64,000 nt of DNA from Diplocarpon mali (lineage: Eukaryota; Ascomycota; Leotiomycetes; Helotiales; Drepanopezizaceae): the NCBI GenBank assembly GCA_024741835.1, contig JAENRP010000101.1:62001-126000 (forward strand), given 5' to 3'. Position numbers and translations under genes: made by a program. Positions within the stretch are counted from its first letter, which is position 1. The number at the start of each line of letters is the position of its first letter. This document shows, piece by piece, positions 1-12,439 of this stretch. The notes beneath the pieces are model-generated. The model was not told where the DNA came from, did no database searches, and was given only the letters and a program-made list of their open reading frames with translations.

Positions 1-960
1 GGCCAAGCGGCTAGACGTCGTTGACTACGCAGAAAATTAAAGTGGATACGTGGCTGTGATTCTGCATTGCACATCGCCGGAATCTATTTTCTGAGGCCAA
101 GCGGAGAGACGCTAACAGCGTGAGAAGTCTCGAGCCGGCTATTTATTGTACGCGGAGTTTTCGTTGCACATCGCAGGACTCTATTTTCTGAAGCCGAGCT
201 CGAGAGGCGCGACCGGCCAGTGTCCCTTAGTCGGGAGAGAGTTTGCTGCGGGCTATCTATAACAGATCGAGCTCTTGTTGCACGTCGCCGGAATCTATTT
301 TCTGGAGCCGTGCGGTTGGGCGTTGCTCGGCCGGGAATCCAGAGCGCCGTATCTACTATCGATTTTCTCTGCTTTCTCTCCCTGCTGCGTATCGCACGAT
401 TCTATTTTCTGATGTTCATGCGGCTGGCCGCTAGCAGTTCACCAGTCTCGTGCGGCCATCTGAAGAACTATTATAGAACAAGTTTTTGTTGCACGCCGCC
501 GGAATCTATTTTCTGAAGTCGTGCGGCCTGAAGCTGCTAGTTCCAGAGCTTAAAGTGGGATGTTCAATTCCAGATGTTCCGTTGCACGTCGCTGGAATCT
601 ATTTTCTGAAGCCAGGCAGTCAAATAAGGGTGGGCAGCGTACGGCAGAATTCTCGCTGCAGATCGCCAGGACCGATTTTCTCCAGCCAAGCGCTTACAAG
701 GCGATACCAGCACCGGTTCAGGAACTCGCAGCGGGAACCAGGTCATGGGAATGTCGTTGCTGCACCTCGCGGAAACGTGCCCCCGCAAACGAGCGGATAT
801 TAACTCAATGTAGAGTTTTATTCTCCGTATCGCCAGGACGGCGACGCCCCTGACGTCAGGCGCTTATGACCTGACGCCAAGTGCTTGTCAGGCGAAACTA
901 AATCAAGAGTAGAGTTCTGTTGCATCTCGCAAAGAACGTGTTCCTGGAGTTGGGTGTTTG
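1..960. repeat. Degenerate ~100-bp minisatellite array
   Basis: About ten diverged copies of a unit with the core cgccggaatctattttctga start near 75, 172, 286, 393, 497, 590, 664, 767, 830 and 926, so the period is mostly 93-114 bp with two shorter steps. The core is usually preceded by gttgcac and followed by agcc plus a GC-rich segment. The window opens on the tail of another copy (ggccaagcgg at 1-10), so the array extends to the left. Copies from about 664 onward are strongly eroded. Short open frames here (for example 220-516 and 486-803) only translate the repeat and give recurring peptides such as AGIYFLK; I do not regard them as genes. Confidence 0.8.
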
Positions 961-2082
961 TCAGGCGGTCACTAGGTCATCGGCTGAGAGCGGATTGGAC
1001 GATATGTTCCGGTCCAGGAGGTTTCCCCTATGTGTCATGAGAAGCTGGACTTGGGGACCCCCCAGCAGTCCGAACGTCAGGTCGGGAGGCTGTGACCCCA
1101 GCCTCCCCCCACCCTGCGCAGCCCCCGCCACTCGGTCTAGTCTACCACAATACATCCACTTTGAATCACCTCAGACACCCGTCCTCAATCGCTCTTCATC
1201 TCCCTTCGAACACCCAGCCTGTCTTCCGAAATCAAATATCCCTTTGGCCGCCACCATCGCGCGCCTTGCATCATCTGTTGACAAACCGGTCGCTTAATCC
1301 CACCTACCCCTGCACTCTTCGCTTAACAAGACACGCACGACCTCTATAGCTCTGATGCGTCGATATCACAACGCGTCGTCTGTGATCTCACTCTTAGCGT
1401 CTCTATCCCCGATGCCGAGGGCATCTCCCGAGACGGCTTCAGAATTCCCGTTGCACTGGTCCTGGATTCTCGTCTGCCGGTGGTACTCCTTCAGTGCGGG
1501 TAGAGGAGACGAAGGTCTTCCATCTACACAACGCACGGAGATACTCTCGACAGCTACAGCATCGTCGAACCCGATACCGCGCCTGGTAATCGCCTCTCCG
1601 ATGGTCCAGCCATACACTATTTCAGAGGGCGAAAGGCTCGCACCCTTGGACGACCGAGCGTCCTCCTTGCAAACAACAGAGAGTTGGTTCCAGGGGACGT
1701 ATTCGACGCTCGCTAGAGCTAGATGCGTGACGCTAGATTTCAGATCAGAGCAAGGAGGAGCAAGGGAAGAGTGAGATTGAGAACAAGAACGAGGACGGGA
1801 GCTGAGAGTAAATTTGTGTGGTAGGCGCGCACGTAATGCATGCGCGCGAGACGGTTGGCGCGATGAGATATACTCATAGTGGAGCCTGGGCCCTAGCCTA
1901 CAGCTGGGTCTGGGTAGTGGACGCCTTGCTATTTGCAGCCAGATCCGGGTTTTCATGCGTAGCGGTAGCGACAGCAACTACAGGTGAGGGATATGGTGCA
2001 ACGTAATCTCGGCCAGAACCCGCGAGGATTGGTGAGCGTCATATTCTTTCTTCTTCTTTTTCTTCTTTTTCCCTAGTTTTAT

Positions 2083-2083
2083 C

Positions 2084-2131
<48 letters not shown>
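2083..2131 (+). repeat. CT microsatellite
   Basis: A nearly pure CT dinucleotide run, preceded at 2046-2070 by a TTC-type pyrimidine tract. Confidence 0.9.
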
Positions 2132-2132
<1 letters not shown>

Positions 2133-4279
2133 GTCTTTTTCCTCCATCGCTTGGTTGCTTCTGTTGTTTCCAACCCCGGGGAAAATCAAGAGAAGAAAAG
2201 ATGCAGGCCGGAAGGTTTTGATAGCCAGCTTGCTATACTCAGTTATATCAGCGTATATCCGAAATAGAAATCTTGCTTCTCTAAATCAATCACGTAGACT
2301 TTGAGTACACCTCGCATAGGCGAGGTCTTTTCGGAAGGTCTAGAGGGTACTGAAGAGGGGCTGGGTCTGGGTCTGGGTCGGAAGCGGAAGCCAATCGACG
2401 TTTTGTAACGAATTATATGGGAGATAGCTTGTCTTTACTTCACCCCGTAAAGCCAAGGTGTGAGGCTAGGCCCGCTCTCCGGGCCTCCCGAGCTGCATCA
2501 TGACTCTGTGTAAATCTGCTATCGTCGTCACTTTGCGACTGTTGCTAACTACGCGATCAACGCCATGGTAGTCGTGAAGAGCTTGACTTCCACTTCCTGG
2601 GTGCATCGCTTGCTTTACGCGGGAAAGGCGTGACTCCACGCGGGTCGAACGGGTCTCGAGGTGCACGGGGTATGCTAGAAGTATACTTTGCGATATCAGA
2701 CTTCTTTTTCAGATAGGTGCTCTGTGAAACGTTGAAGCACGCCCGAACGTTTTGCCTAGGAGTAAGAGAGGGAGAGAGGGGAGAGGAAAAAGGCCCTCGG
2801 CTATTTCATTTCATCATTAGAGAATAGTAAGGGGCCAAAGAATAGTTGGACAGGGAATCCGATGACAGACACTGGCAAAGTAGCCGGCTCCGGCAGGGAG
2901 GGAAGCGAGGCGAAGAGTACTATCCCATACCTAGCTGTAAGAGCTGCGAGATGTAGAGCTGAATCAAGGGAGGGCCCATGTATGTGCCGCACCATCTCAT
3001 GAGGTACTGCATCTGACTTGTGCGTGGCGAGAGGGAGATAGAGAGAGGAGGGGCAGGAGGGTGGAGGGGACTGGTCGGCTTCTGGCGAGACTAATCCGGG
3101 CTCTCTCATACCTGGCTGCTGTTCTCGAGACTTGACGGTGTGAGTGTCGGGGGTACGATAGGAAGGGGGCGAGGGGAGAGAGAAGGCATTTGAGGGAGAT
3201 GGGGAAGAAGGGGAAGAAGGGGAAGTGAAGAGAGGATGCATCTCGGTTTCAAGGGATTAGCTTACTGCGGCTGCTCCTGAACCGGATATGGGAAGGGTTT
3301 GAGGTATAATGCTGCAATGGCTTGCATCCGCGTGTTTCAGAGCCTTCGCAGCCACGATCAGATACTACAAGAGCGGGAATTTCACGGGGAAGATAAACAT
3401 GCCCTTTCTTCCCTGGGAACTTCCCTTGGAGGAAGACGAAGGAGAAGAAGAAGAAGAAGATGGTGGTGATGATGATGATGATAATGAGATAAGAGAAATG
3501 GGACCAGAGTAAACACGGCTAGCGACGACAAAAACAAAGGCGCTCAAGACCAACCCACTGGCACATGCATAGCTCGCTGCAAACCAAAAACGAAAGCAAG
3601 AGAGAAAGGGTGGGAATTCCAAGGGAGGTGGATGGGGGAGGGTGAGAAGTCGAAGAAGGGAGGGAGGTACATCTGATCACACCGCAGCGGGATAAAGTGC
3701 GCCTCACACTCGGCTCCTTGCTGCGAGTGCCCACTACCCTGTTGCCGAGGGGTCAGCTGACCAGCTGCCTGTACACCACAGGAAAGATGATGGGGATCGA
3801 AAGCGAATCCTGCGCCGGATCTTGCTGCGCACCTCTCTACCGCATATCCCCTGGGTGGTGGGGAAGCGTAGCCTTCGCGACCTGGAAGCTGGGATCTCTG
3901 ATTCTTGGGCGTTGGTCTTTCCGCAGTGTTTCACTCGGAACTCAATTGGACCTGATTTGATTTGGATTTTGTCTTAGGGAGGGTTGGTGTTGACTGATAT
4001 CGAGGTCCAGTCGCCGATTTCCAGAGGCGCTAGTCTTTTCCTCTCGCAGCACGCGTCTGGCAATTCATCGGCTCTCACATGACATCACACTGAACACTAT
4101 CCTGCTGTCAAGATCCCCCCTCCCCCCCCCCCTCCACGGTCGATCATAATTACCACAACGACGAACTGGGACGTCTCGACATCCAACCTCCTCGCCCTCT
4201 CTCTGCGTCTGACCGCCCTCCCTTAACCGAGAGCCTCGCCCGCCCCAGCAGCCTCGTGAGACGGCGGTTGTCGGGAAAT

Positions 4280-4280
<1 letters not shown>

Positions 4281-4319
<39 letters not shown>
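4281..4319 (+). repeat. Heptanucleotide tandem repeat (tcgatgt)n
   Basis: More than five perfect copies of a 7-bp unit. Because 7 is not a multiple of 3, every frame reads the same seven-residue peptide cycle (NIEHRTS on the minus strand), which explains the open frames with repeated peptides around it. Confidence 0.9.
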
Positions 4320-6855
4320 GGGAGAGCGAGCCCCCTGCTGGGGTTGGGCTGGCCGAAGATCGCAATCTTCCATACCGCATTGCCGAGGGGGCGCTTCTGC
4401 CGCTGCTCTCATCCCCGATGGGTCTGAGCCCGCGTTGGAGAGCCCAGCGGGGGAGACAGGCTAGATAGTAGAAGTGGTATGTTTAAAGGGTACGGTTAAA
4501 ATAAGGAGATATTAAGGGATACGGATTCGAATATATTTTATCAAGTAATGTGATCGGGGATGATCATCTTTGCAGCGCGCAGCGCGTGCCGTCGCCAGTA
4601 TCCATGACCAACTGTTGGCGCGGGGGGAGGCAAAGGGGGAGCCGGCTGGCTTGGGCTGGCTTGGGGTTGGTGTGGAGAGAGAGAGTTTGCACTATTCCTG
4701 TCGTGGTCCGGTCGAGTATTGTATAAAGTGACGGGGAACCTTTTCTCACCCGCCTCGAGGTCCTGGGGAGTCGGGGCGAGGTGAAGTTTCTCAGTTGACC
4801 TGACACCTCATCGCCTGATTTGTGGTCGGCTCGCGATGGCCCCTCACGTGTTGGTTGTAGGCTGCACATAGCAAGGACTTCGTCCATGCCCAGAAGATCG
4901 AAGACGAAGTATCTTATCTGAAAAGCATCTTGTGTCGCCGGCTAAACCAACACTGGCGTCGCACCCATATCCAGAGCGGTCGACGACAGACGGAGCGTAG
5001 TGCACCGGCGAGGCCAACCATATGATCCCCCAGGACTTCGGCCCTGCGACACAGGTCGCCCTCTTGCAGGTGCAGACTGCGAGATTGTAGGAGGTGATGT
5101 AGACCAAGGGGCTGGGAGTCAGCCAGTGATCAGCGCCAGATTCTCTCTCCCAGACAAAAACGTACGGCCCACCCAGCCGAGGTGAGAGCTGATGAAACTG
5201 GGGAGTCATATCAGAAATCATATGGCAGACGACTGCCCTGGTCCGCGTGTCTCACGAACCTGCAGATTCGGTAGATTCTTTCTCAGGAGCTTGCAGAGCT
5301 GAGATCGAGCCCTCTCGACTGCGGGATCCCAAACCCACACTCGAATGAAGCTAGAGTCTTCTAAAAGCTCCAAGATGGAAATCTCGTCTCCTTACCTCTC
5401 GTAAGGATACCCTCTCCTTCCGACCTCTGCTCCCGTGCGTCGGGATGGTTCAGATATTGCCCTACGTCTAGCGGAAGGGCCCGAGGACAGGTTGTAGTCT
5501 ACTCAGAAAAAAGGGAGAGAGGAAAGGATGTGTTTTGACGCCTCGAAGTCAAGTCGATCAGCGGGGTTGTAATATGTAGGAATAGAATGAATATAGGTCA
5601 CGTGGAGGGTCACATGCAGGGCCTTGGCATAGGCAGCATTACTCTACTTCATATCTCTCTCCCTCTTAGAATAATCATCAACAACCAATAAACAACGAAG
5701 AATCAATTCTTTCCCCTTGTGCGCACAACTTGTGATACCAACATGATTCATCGCTGCCGCTGCCTGGTAGGACGCGTGATACCATCAAGCAGAGAGTCGC
5801 ATACGCAAGGAGGGCGGGTCGTGAGATAAGGGGACCTTAAGCGACTCTGTTTATCGGAGCAGCTCTTTCAGGATAGACTTATCCCTCCGCCCGACTCCGA
5901 GAGAAACACTTGACCCTGGTGTGAGGGGGACGCTTATCTCAGGAATCAAGGCCTGTACGCATGATCGGCTGCATGGCAAGTCCCCGGGGAAGGGTTGGCG
6001 ACCCGTTTCTCCTCGCACGGAGGACGGCGACAGCGCTTCCCGCGAATGCGATGTGGTTGCGAATGAGTGTCGCTTGTTGATCGGGGAGGAGAGGAACAAG
6101 AGAGAGAAAAAAATCTCTGCGCCTCTGCGACGTATATGCAGATCAGATTTCTACGTCTGCAGGGCGACGTATACCCTGCTCCTTACGCGGTATACACTCA
6201 TTCATGGAGCCGATGACGAAAGTCTAAATCACACGTGCGAGGCTGCTATTTATAGCGTGCTAAATCAATAGTGCAAAGAATTATAATTGAAACCAAAAGA
6301 GGTCCTCGAGCCTTCTCGGGCATGATAGTTTTTTTAGGGAGGGGGGCGGCTTTCCTCTTCTCTCTCTTTAATCAAAGAGGGTTTCGCTGGCCGGGGTGCC
6401 TGGCGACCGGGGAGGGGAGTGCAGGTTTCCCATGCCCGGCTTGATTGATGTATCGTGTAGGCCGTTTGGATTCCTCGCGCCATAGCGAACCGTTCGTCGG
6501 CCTCCGCGTCGCCGCCAGCCTGGGCCGGAGGCGCGACGACGACACGCGCTGCTGCTGTGTGCACGTCTCGTCTCGTCTCTCCCACTATGCGCGGCTTTTC
6601 TATGTCTGGAGGTCGGATCAGGCACCACGGATTGCAGCTGCGGCGAGCCTCAGGCAAACCCCGGTCGTGACAAACGGCCCGTCTGCAGAGGCCCGGCTGG
6701 CTGGCGGTATTTCTTCCCCTTGCCTCTCTAGCCAGGCACACCCGCTCTCTCTCTCTCTCTCGGCCGACGGCGACGGCGACGGGGAGGGGGAGGGGGAGGA
6801 TACGAAGGACGTCGACGAACACTCCGTTGCTCTGTGCAAGCGTACCTGGGCCGGG

Positions 6856-6874
6856 GAAAAAAAAAAAAAAAAAC
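6856..6874 (+). repeat. Poly-A homopolymer run
   Basis: An uninterrupted run of A residues in otherwise GC-rich sequence, downstream of CT and GGGGA simple repeats at 6748-6800. Confidence 0.85.
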
Positions 6875-7560
6875 ACAGCTGACCTGACGCTCAGCGCAGA
6901 GAGTCCTCGGTAAGATCCCCTTACTGGAGCTGAGGCTCAGAGCTGCACCGCAGCGTCCGGTCTCGTGCCGGGACGCGGTTGTCTTGTCCAGCGCGCGGGC
7001 GAGGGCGTCGATCCGCGAGCATTTTTCCGTGGTCCGCGGCCGGGATGATGATCTGATCTCGTATGAAGGATACCGCGAAACACGGGTGCCCCCGCCGCCC
7101 CGACGAAGACGGCGGGCGGCCGTGAGGCCCCCGGTGTCGCGAGATCTCTCGATCCTCCCCGGCCGAACAAGAGCATGCGGCGGTGGTGTCTGATGACGAC
7201 TCGTGTCCTATTTCCTCCCCAGCAGAGGGACTCGTGTTCTATTTACTCCCAAGCAGAGGGGGAGACTCGCTTATTTGCCGTGGCTGGCTGCCTCGGGCAA
7301 CAGGACCGTACGACACCTGGACATCCAGGGGCAGGGCCGGGTGCGGGGGTGCCTGAGGCCCCGATCCCGTTTCGCTTCGTGCGCGGCTCCTGCAATTTCC
7401 AACGCTACTCGCCCTCTGCATGGGGCGAAAGTCAATAAACAAACAGCCTGGCGCCTGCAATAGCCTTGTTTTTCCGGCGCCACTCGGGCAGGGGCTGGTT
7501 TGTCCTGCTCGGTTCCATTCTTTCTCCCTTGTCAGCTCTGATGGTAGCCGGTGTTCACTT

Positions 7561-7625
7561 TTGTCCTCTCCTGTCCTCTCCTGTCCTCTCCTGTCCTCGT
7601 CTCTCCTGTCCTCTCCCGTCTTCCT
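7561..7625 (+). repeat. Tandem ctctcctgtc repeat
   Basis: Successive copies of a 10-bp pyrimidine-rich unit (tgtcctctcc), becoming irregular CT-rich sequence to about 7690. The same tgtcctcg-type motif reappears at 8575-8600. Confidence 0.85.
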
Positions 7626-9224
7626 CTCCCCTCTCCATCCTCCCATCCTCTTCTGTTCTCCGTCCGGCTCTCTTCCCTCGATTGAGAGAGGACTCTCCGC
7701 CACGGGGAGAGGAAAAAGTAATGGCAAGCTGCCCGCCCTGCCGCGATGACGATGATGTGCACGAGAGCGTGGATTCGCTGGGTGCACAGGGGTCGGGCCT
7801 CTCGGCGAGACAGGGGGTAGGGGGGCAGAAGTGCCGTGCAGGTACCGAGGCGCGTATTGACTCCACCCGCCGTGACTTTTGCTGGCCCAGCGCGAGACCA
7901 TGGATACCGGCAAGGCAGACGACATCACATCTCGCCTGGAAAATAGGAGACGACTCACATCCGGCCTGGAAATAGAGACGACGAGGCAGAAGGAGCTGGC
8001 CATCGCCGCCGTGTCCCCAGGCCCCTCCGGTTGCCGGAACGACGGAGGCGACGTCGTTGGGGTCCCATTGCCGGCGAGCGTCCGCGTCGGACACGAGCTG
8101 CGAATCCTGCGAGGGGAAAGATTCCCCTGCACAGAACGAGGAAATTAATCGATTTTTCTTTTCTGGCCGAATCCTTCCACCTTTCCCCAGAGGCGAGGCT
8201 GGCGCTCAAAGCAGGTCTAGCGACGGCCATGCCCCGGGCGAGCTATTGCTTGGAAAGAGGCCATGCGATCGTCGATGCGAATCCTGTTGGCATCCTCTTC
8301 TTTGGGGCCGGCGGGCGACGCTGGCTGGGGGCAGCACAGTCCGACACACGAGAACGATACCGTCGGTGGGGCGGAAGATCTTTTCCCCTCCGTGCGAGTG
8401 GAAGCTTTTTCTGGTTTTTGGTATTTGGTTGGTTTTTTTTGGGTTTCTGTGCTTTCTGGGCTCTGCGACAAGTCTCCGCGGCAACGAAGGGCGATTGCCA
8501 GGGCCCTGGCTCGTGTCGTATTCTTTTCTGCCCTTTGGAGCCTGCTTCTCGTGCTGCAGACCAATCGAGGCCTGTCCCCGTCCTGTCCTCGTCCTGCCTC
8601 TCTCCTCAGGGGGGGGAGTATCAGCCAGTCTTCAGGAGGGGGAGGCGAGGGCGTCACGGGAGAACCTCGCGGGCGAACATCTCCTACGGCCCCGGCAGAG
8701 CCGAGGCGAGGCCATCCCCGACTCTCCCGAGCCCCTCCACGCAGATAGCCGGCCGTGGAGCGGCTGGCCAGCAGGAGGCATCCGAACAGAAACCCCATCC
8801 AAGCGACGCTTCTCGGCTCCTTCAGCGACAGGCAGACGCACCTAAACAGAAACAAAACAAAGCGACCCTTCTCGGCTCCTTCAGTGGCAGGCCGGATGGT
8901 GCAAAGGCTTGCCCGAAGCTAAATGGAAAACCCCTAGCTCGGAGCTGCATGCAGCGAGAGATGCAAAAAAGACCCGGTCGGCCTGCGGTGGAGACGTCGG
9001 ACACGAACGCAGAACCGGCTAGACCCACTTGGGTAGGTCGCTAGTGCCCGGCTAGCTGGGCACAGCTAGTGCCGCCCCCATCCGGACTAGCGTCTACTCG
9101 GGGGCCCCCCATCGTGCTTGCCTCCTCGCCCGTCGCCGCAACGTGCCTGCCCTCCCCGTTCGCGTACGGCTCTCGCGCGCTGCGTTTGCATTCACATACA
9201 TATATCCCACATCCCCCCCCCCTC

Positions 9225-9404
9225 CCCCAGCCCTTTTTCTTCTTCTTCAACACACTCGCTTGGTTCACTCGATCCCCCCCCATCCGCATCCTCTCTCCTC
9301 CGACTTCCCCCACGCGTCTTCCCAGACTCTCTCACAACCTCGCCCTCTCTCTCCCACTCTCGCTTCTGCCGCCTCCCGACTCGTTAATTCTCCCGTCGGT
9401 CGAG
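9225..9404 (+). promoter_or_regulatory. Pyrimidine-rich leader upstream of the cell-wall protein gene
   Basis: Between a tacatatatccc motif near 9197 and the ATG at 9405, the plus strand is almost continuously C/T with runs of C. Long CT tracts just before the start are common in strongly expressed filamentous fungal genes. The transcription start cannot be fixed by eye. Confidence 0.45.
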
Positions 9405-10604
9405 ATGTTCGCTGCTCAGTCGCTCGCCGTGCTCGGCTTCGTCGCCGCGGCCCAGGCTGGTTACTCGTACGGGGGAGGCTACCCGTACAATAACGACACG
9501 GACACCCCCCCCGTCGTCGAGTACACCACGGTGACGACCGACATCTACACGACCTACTGCCCGGAGCCCACGACCTTCACCCAAGGTGAGTTGGCCGCGA
9601 GAGCGACGGGGCGATGCTCGCCGAGCTGGACTGACCGCGCGGGACAGGCACCAAGACGTACACGGCCACCGCGTCGCAGACCATCACCATCACGGACTGC
9701 CCATGCGTTCACTCGTACCCGGTCTACAGCGCCACGCCCGCCCCGACGCCGACGTCCTACGTGGCGCCTCCCCCGTCGAACAACACGACGGCTCCGCCGG
9801 TCTACGTGGTCAAGACGGAGACCTACACGGCCTACACGACGTACTGTAAGCGACTGGCACTCACGTGACCCGCGCGGCGCACCTGACGTCGGACATGTGG
9901 CTAACCTCGCTCAGGCCCGGCCCCAACCACGGCCAGCTATGGGAACCAGACCTACACGGTTGACAAGCCAACCACTCTGACCTTCACCAACGTGAGTTAT
10001 CCCCCCCGGCCACTGACGGCGCACCGACGGGCATCCTGACGCGAGCGACAGTACATCACCACGGCGACCTACGTGGGCTACACCACCACCATGGAGATCG
10101 GCGTGACGACCACGTACTGTAAGTGACCTCGACTCGCTCGTGCTCTGGTCGATCCCGGCTAACATGGTCCCAGGCCCCGAGCCGACCACCCTCACTGTCG
10201 GTCCCTCGACGTACCCCGTCCCGTCCCCAGCCATCGTCACCTACCCAATCGTACGTACTCCGCACTCTCAACACCCCGAGGCGGCGTGGTGATCGCACGC
10301 GGGAACGCCATGCGCCCTCTATCCCAGATGACTGACTCTCCTCCAGTACTCCACGGCTGTTGTCCCCATCCCCGGCAAGCCACCCGTCACCCCGGGCTCC
10401 CCAGACTACCCAGTCGCCACCGCCGGGGTCCCCGGGCCGACTCCGGTCGCTCCCTACCCAACCGATTCGGTTCCCACCAGCGGCTACGCGCCGGGAACTA
10501 CCGTCCCCCCCCCACAGACCACCCCTTCGTACACGGGTGGTGCGTCTGGCAAGCAGGTTGGCCTCGGTGCCCTTGCTGCTGGTCTCATGGCCTTGGCCCT
10601 GTAA
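9405..10604 (+). CDS. Secreted Thr/Pro/Tyr-rich GPI-anchored cell-wall protein, six exons
   Basis: Predicted exons are 9405-9585, 9648-9845, 9915-9991, 10052-10118, 10174-10250 and 10347-10604. Phases are consistent throughout and give 285 aa. Donors are GTGAGT, GTAAGC, GTGAGT, GTAAGT and GTACGT; all acceptors are AG. Residues 1-19 form a signal peptide (MFAAQSLAVLGFVAAAQAG). The body is built of Thr/Tyr-rich modules carrying TTYCPEPTT, TTYCPAPTT and ITDCPC. These resemble cysteine motifs in fungal adhesins and clock-controlled cell-wall proteins. A Pro-rich stalk follows, then a small-residue omega-site-like GGASGK and a hydrophobic tail (VGLGALAAGLMALAL), typical of GPI attachment. It should be exported and linked to membrane or wall. 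The family is inferred from composition and motifs; the exact role is unknown. The splice model is well supported because every exon keeps the module reading frame. Confidence 0.85.
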
Positions 10605-12334
10605 AAATCCCTCTACGACATTTCGCTCCCCCCGCGCGCTTGATGATTTGATGGACGGACGGCTATAGATGGAAGGAGTACTCTGTGGGAGGTTTAATCG
10701 GCATCGTATCGTTCTTTGCAGGATCGGACAGATCAGAACACTCTAGGCGCAGTCACTTGTACAGAGTTGCTCGTAATTCAATTCTCACCTATATAGATGC
10801 GCATGTCGCTTGCAGGCTCTAAGCTTGAGAAGTGGGCTGGCACATGACTTTGGCTCGAAAGAGCTCGAGCCATTTAATAATAATTGAAATTTGTTTAGTG
10901 GAAACCCCGCCTGGCACTGTCGGCGGTGCGTGCGGTGCTTTGATTGAATGTGTGAAGGCTGTTTGCGGCGGGCCACATCACCATGATGCGGCCAACGCAC
11001 TCCGCAGCACCCTCGATTCCTACGAGAAACTGGATTCTGGACAGGGCAAAACTCGTGTGATGGAGATATGCCCACCTCTGCCACTCCCTGAACATGAGGG
11101 AGTCCGCAGTTGTGTTTGTTTTGGCCTGCGACGAGGTACATGCAGCCGATGCATGCAGTGGGATGGCTTGGGTTTGGCGGTCGGAGGGAGAAGTGGGGAG
11201 CTCTTATCTCGACCTCGTATCCGCCAGCATCATCCTGCAGAGTACAAGGTGCCGAGGGGGGGGGGAAGGGGAGGAAGATGTTGGAAGCAAGACGTTGGAA
11301 GAAAGGCGTCTGGTGGCTGGCAGCCGAGCGATCTCCCCCTGGTCTTCCCATCGGCTGACGTAGGGACGCAGGACTGCTGGGGGATTGGGGATGGGGATGG
11401 GGATGGAAATAGTGAGAGCTTTCGCGAGGTGGTGAGAGGTCTGATATGAAACTAAATGTACTCTTCATCCTTTCCAAGGTTACTCTAGTCGTAGTAATAT
11501 CTCTCAAGTTTTAGTACAAGGCAGCCCTTTGTACTTGGGTCTCGGCAGTTTACAAGGCAATCTGGCGTTCGTCCGTCGGCTGTACAAGCAAGTACTTATC
11601 AATTTCAAGGAAAGGAGGACGCATAGTTTATGGGGTTTTATCCTCCGTAGGACTTGTCTATCGGTGACCGAGCTATAAGAAATCTCTCTCGGACGATTTT
11701 GAATCGCAAGAAATTAACTGCTTGCAGCTACACTGCGCAAGGCCAGACAAGAGGCCTTTGAGGCCGGAGTATTTCTCAGGGTATTTCGGTGGGTGGGTAG
11801 GGTCGCTGACTACGATTCACCACCGCGGGATCTGGCTCCAGTTTACGGCGAGAACCGAAGTGATAATTCCAGGCTGGGGGCTTGAAAAGGTGGAAAGGTC
11901 AGCGCTTTGGAGCTGCCATGGCTGAGACAAGAGACGGGATCTTCTGAACTGTCTGAGCGAGCTCCACTTCAACCTCTTGAGATATTCTTCAGAGCGGATT
12001 CAAACTCCAAGCTTGCAGTCTTCACTCGGGCTCAAGCTCGCGGGGCAAACTCGGGCTTTCGAGAATTGGAGTCTGACAAGTCGTACCTTTTGAGATGGCA
12101 TACAGTCGTAGACCTTGGCCATGGAAACTGTAGCATGGCGTCTTAACCCACAGTTCTGAGAGCTACGGCTATGTGTCCTCGTGTCGCTCCCTGGATTTAT
12201 CATGTAAAGCGTGCGTCTCAAAATCGAGAGACTTGAGCTTGGGACGGAGGTACGGCGGTCACGTGTCGTCGTGCGTCCACAGGCGTCCTGGGACACTTGT
12301 ACTCCCCTACCATGAACTTTTGCAAGTGAGAGTG
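10605..12334. other. Intergenic stretch, no supported gene
   Basis: 3' flank of the cell-wall protein gene. Open frames at 10785-11507 (minus, TTG start) and 10832-11449 (plus) overlap each other and show no recognisable motif. A short ggggat repeat lies at 11385-11407. Nothing else is evident. Confidence 0.5.
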
Positions 12335-12439
12335 TGATAGAATCTAAAGGTGTATATTTTGAGTTCTATGGAGCTGCAGGAGTATATATACAAGGTATGC
12401 TTACTAAGTCTTAATCTCCAATCCTTGTATATTCTAACA
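12335..12439 (-). mobile_element. Solo copia-type LTR without visible target duplication
   Basis: A 105-bp sequence starting TGATAGAATC and ending TTCTAACA. Over its length it matches the LTR at 47027-47132 and the LTRs of the element at 55222-56976, including gagttctatggagctgcagg and the tatatacaaggtatgctta block. Element-sense is minus (TGTTAGAATATAC to TCTATCA). The flanking 5-mers (gagtg and tgggc) do not match, so the target duplication has decayed or the LTR formed by recombination between insertions. Confidence 0.8.

Larger units (their letters stand above)
961..9404. other. Long GC-rich intergenic stretch without a supported gene
   Basis: No frame here has an ATG start, conserved motifs and plausible splice sites together. 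Many overlapping open frames of 60-337 codons occur on both strands between 6300 and 9050, as expected for GC-rich, low-complexity DNA. Purine/pyrimidine-skewed tracts recur: GA-rich at 2760-3250 and 3420-3500, CT-rich at 2040-2131 and 7555-7700. The longest open frames (8031-9044 plus and 7239-8132 minus) overlap in part, and the first begins with TTG. A regulatory or non-coding RNA role cannot be excluded. The last ~200 bp are the leader of the gene at 9405. Confidence 0.5.

Noticed and set aside
1366..1977. 203-codon minus-strand open frame
   Set aside because: TTG start, basic low-complexity N-terminus, overlapping 139-codon plus frame, no recognisable domain.
6334..6876. 180-codon minus-strand open frame
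   Set aside because: Begins in the poly-A run (poly-Phe N-terminus) and includes simple-repeat translation.
7239..8132. 297-codon minus-strand open frame
   Set aside because: Contains the translated CTCTCCTGTC repeat (RTGEDRR-type cycles) and competes with equally long overlapping frames.
8031..9044. 337-codon plus-strand open frame
   Set aside because: Starts with TTG, lies in GC-rich low-complexity DNA, overlaps a 262-codon frame on the same strand and a 212-codon frame on the other, and has no motif.
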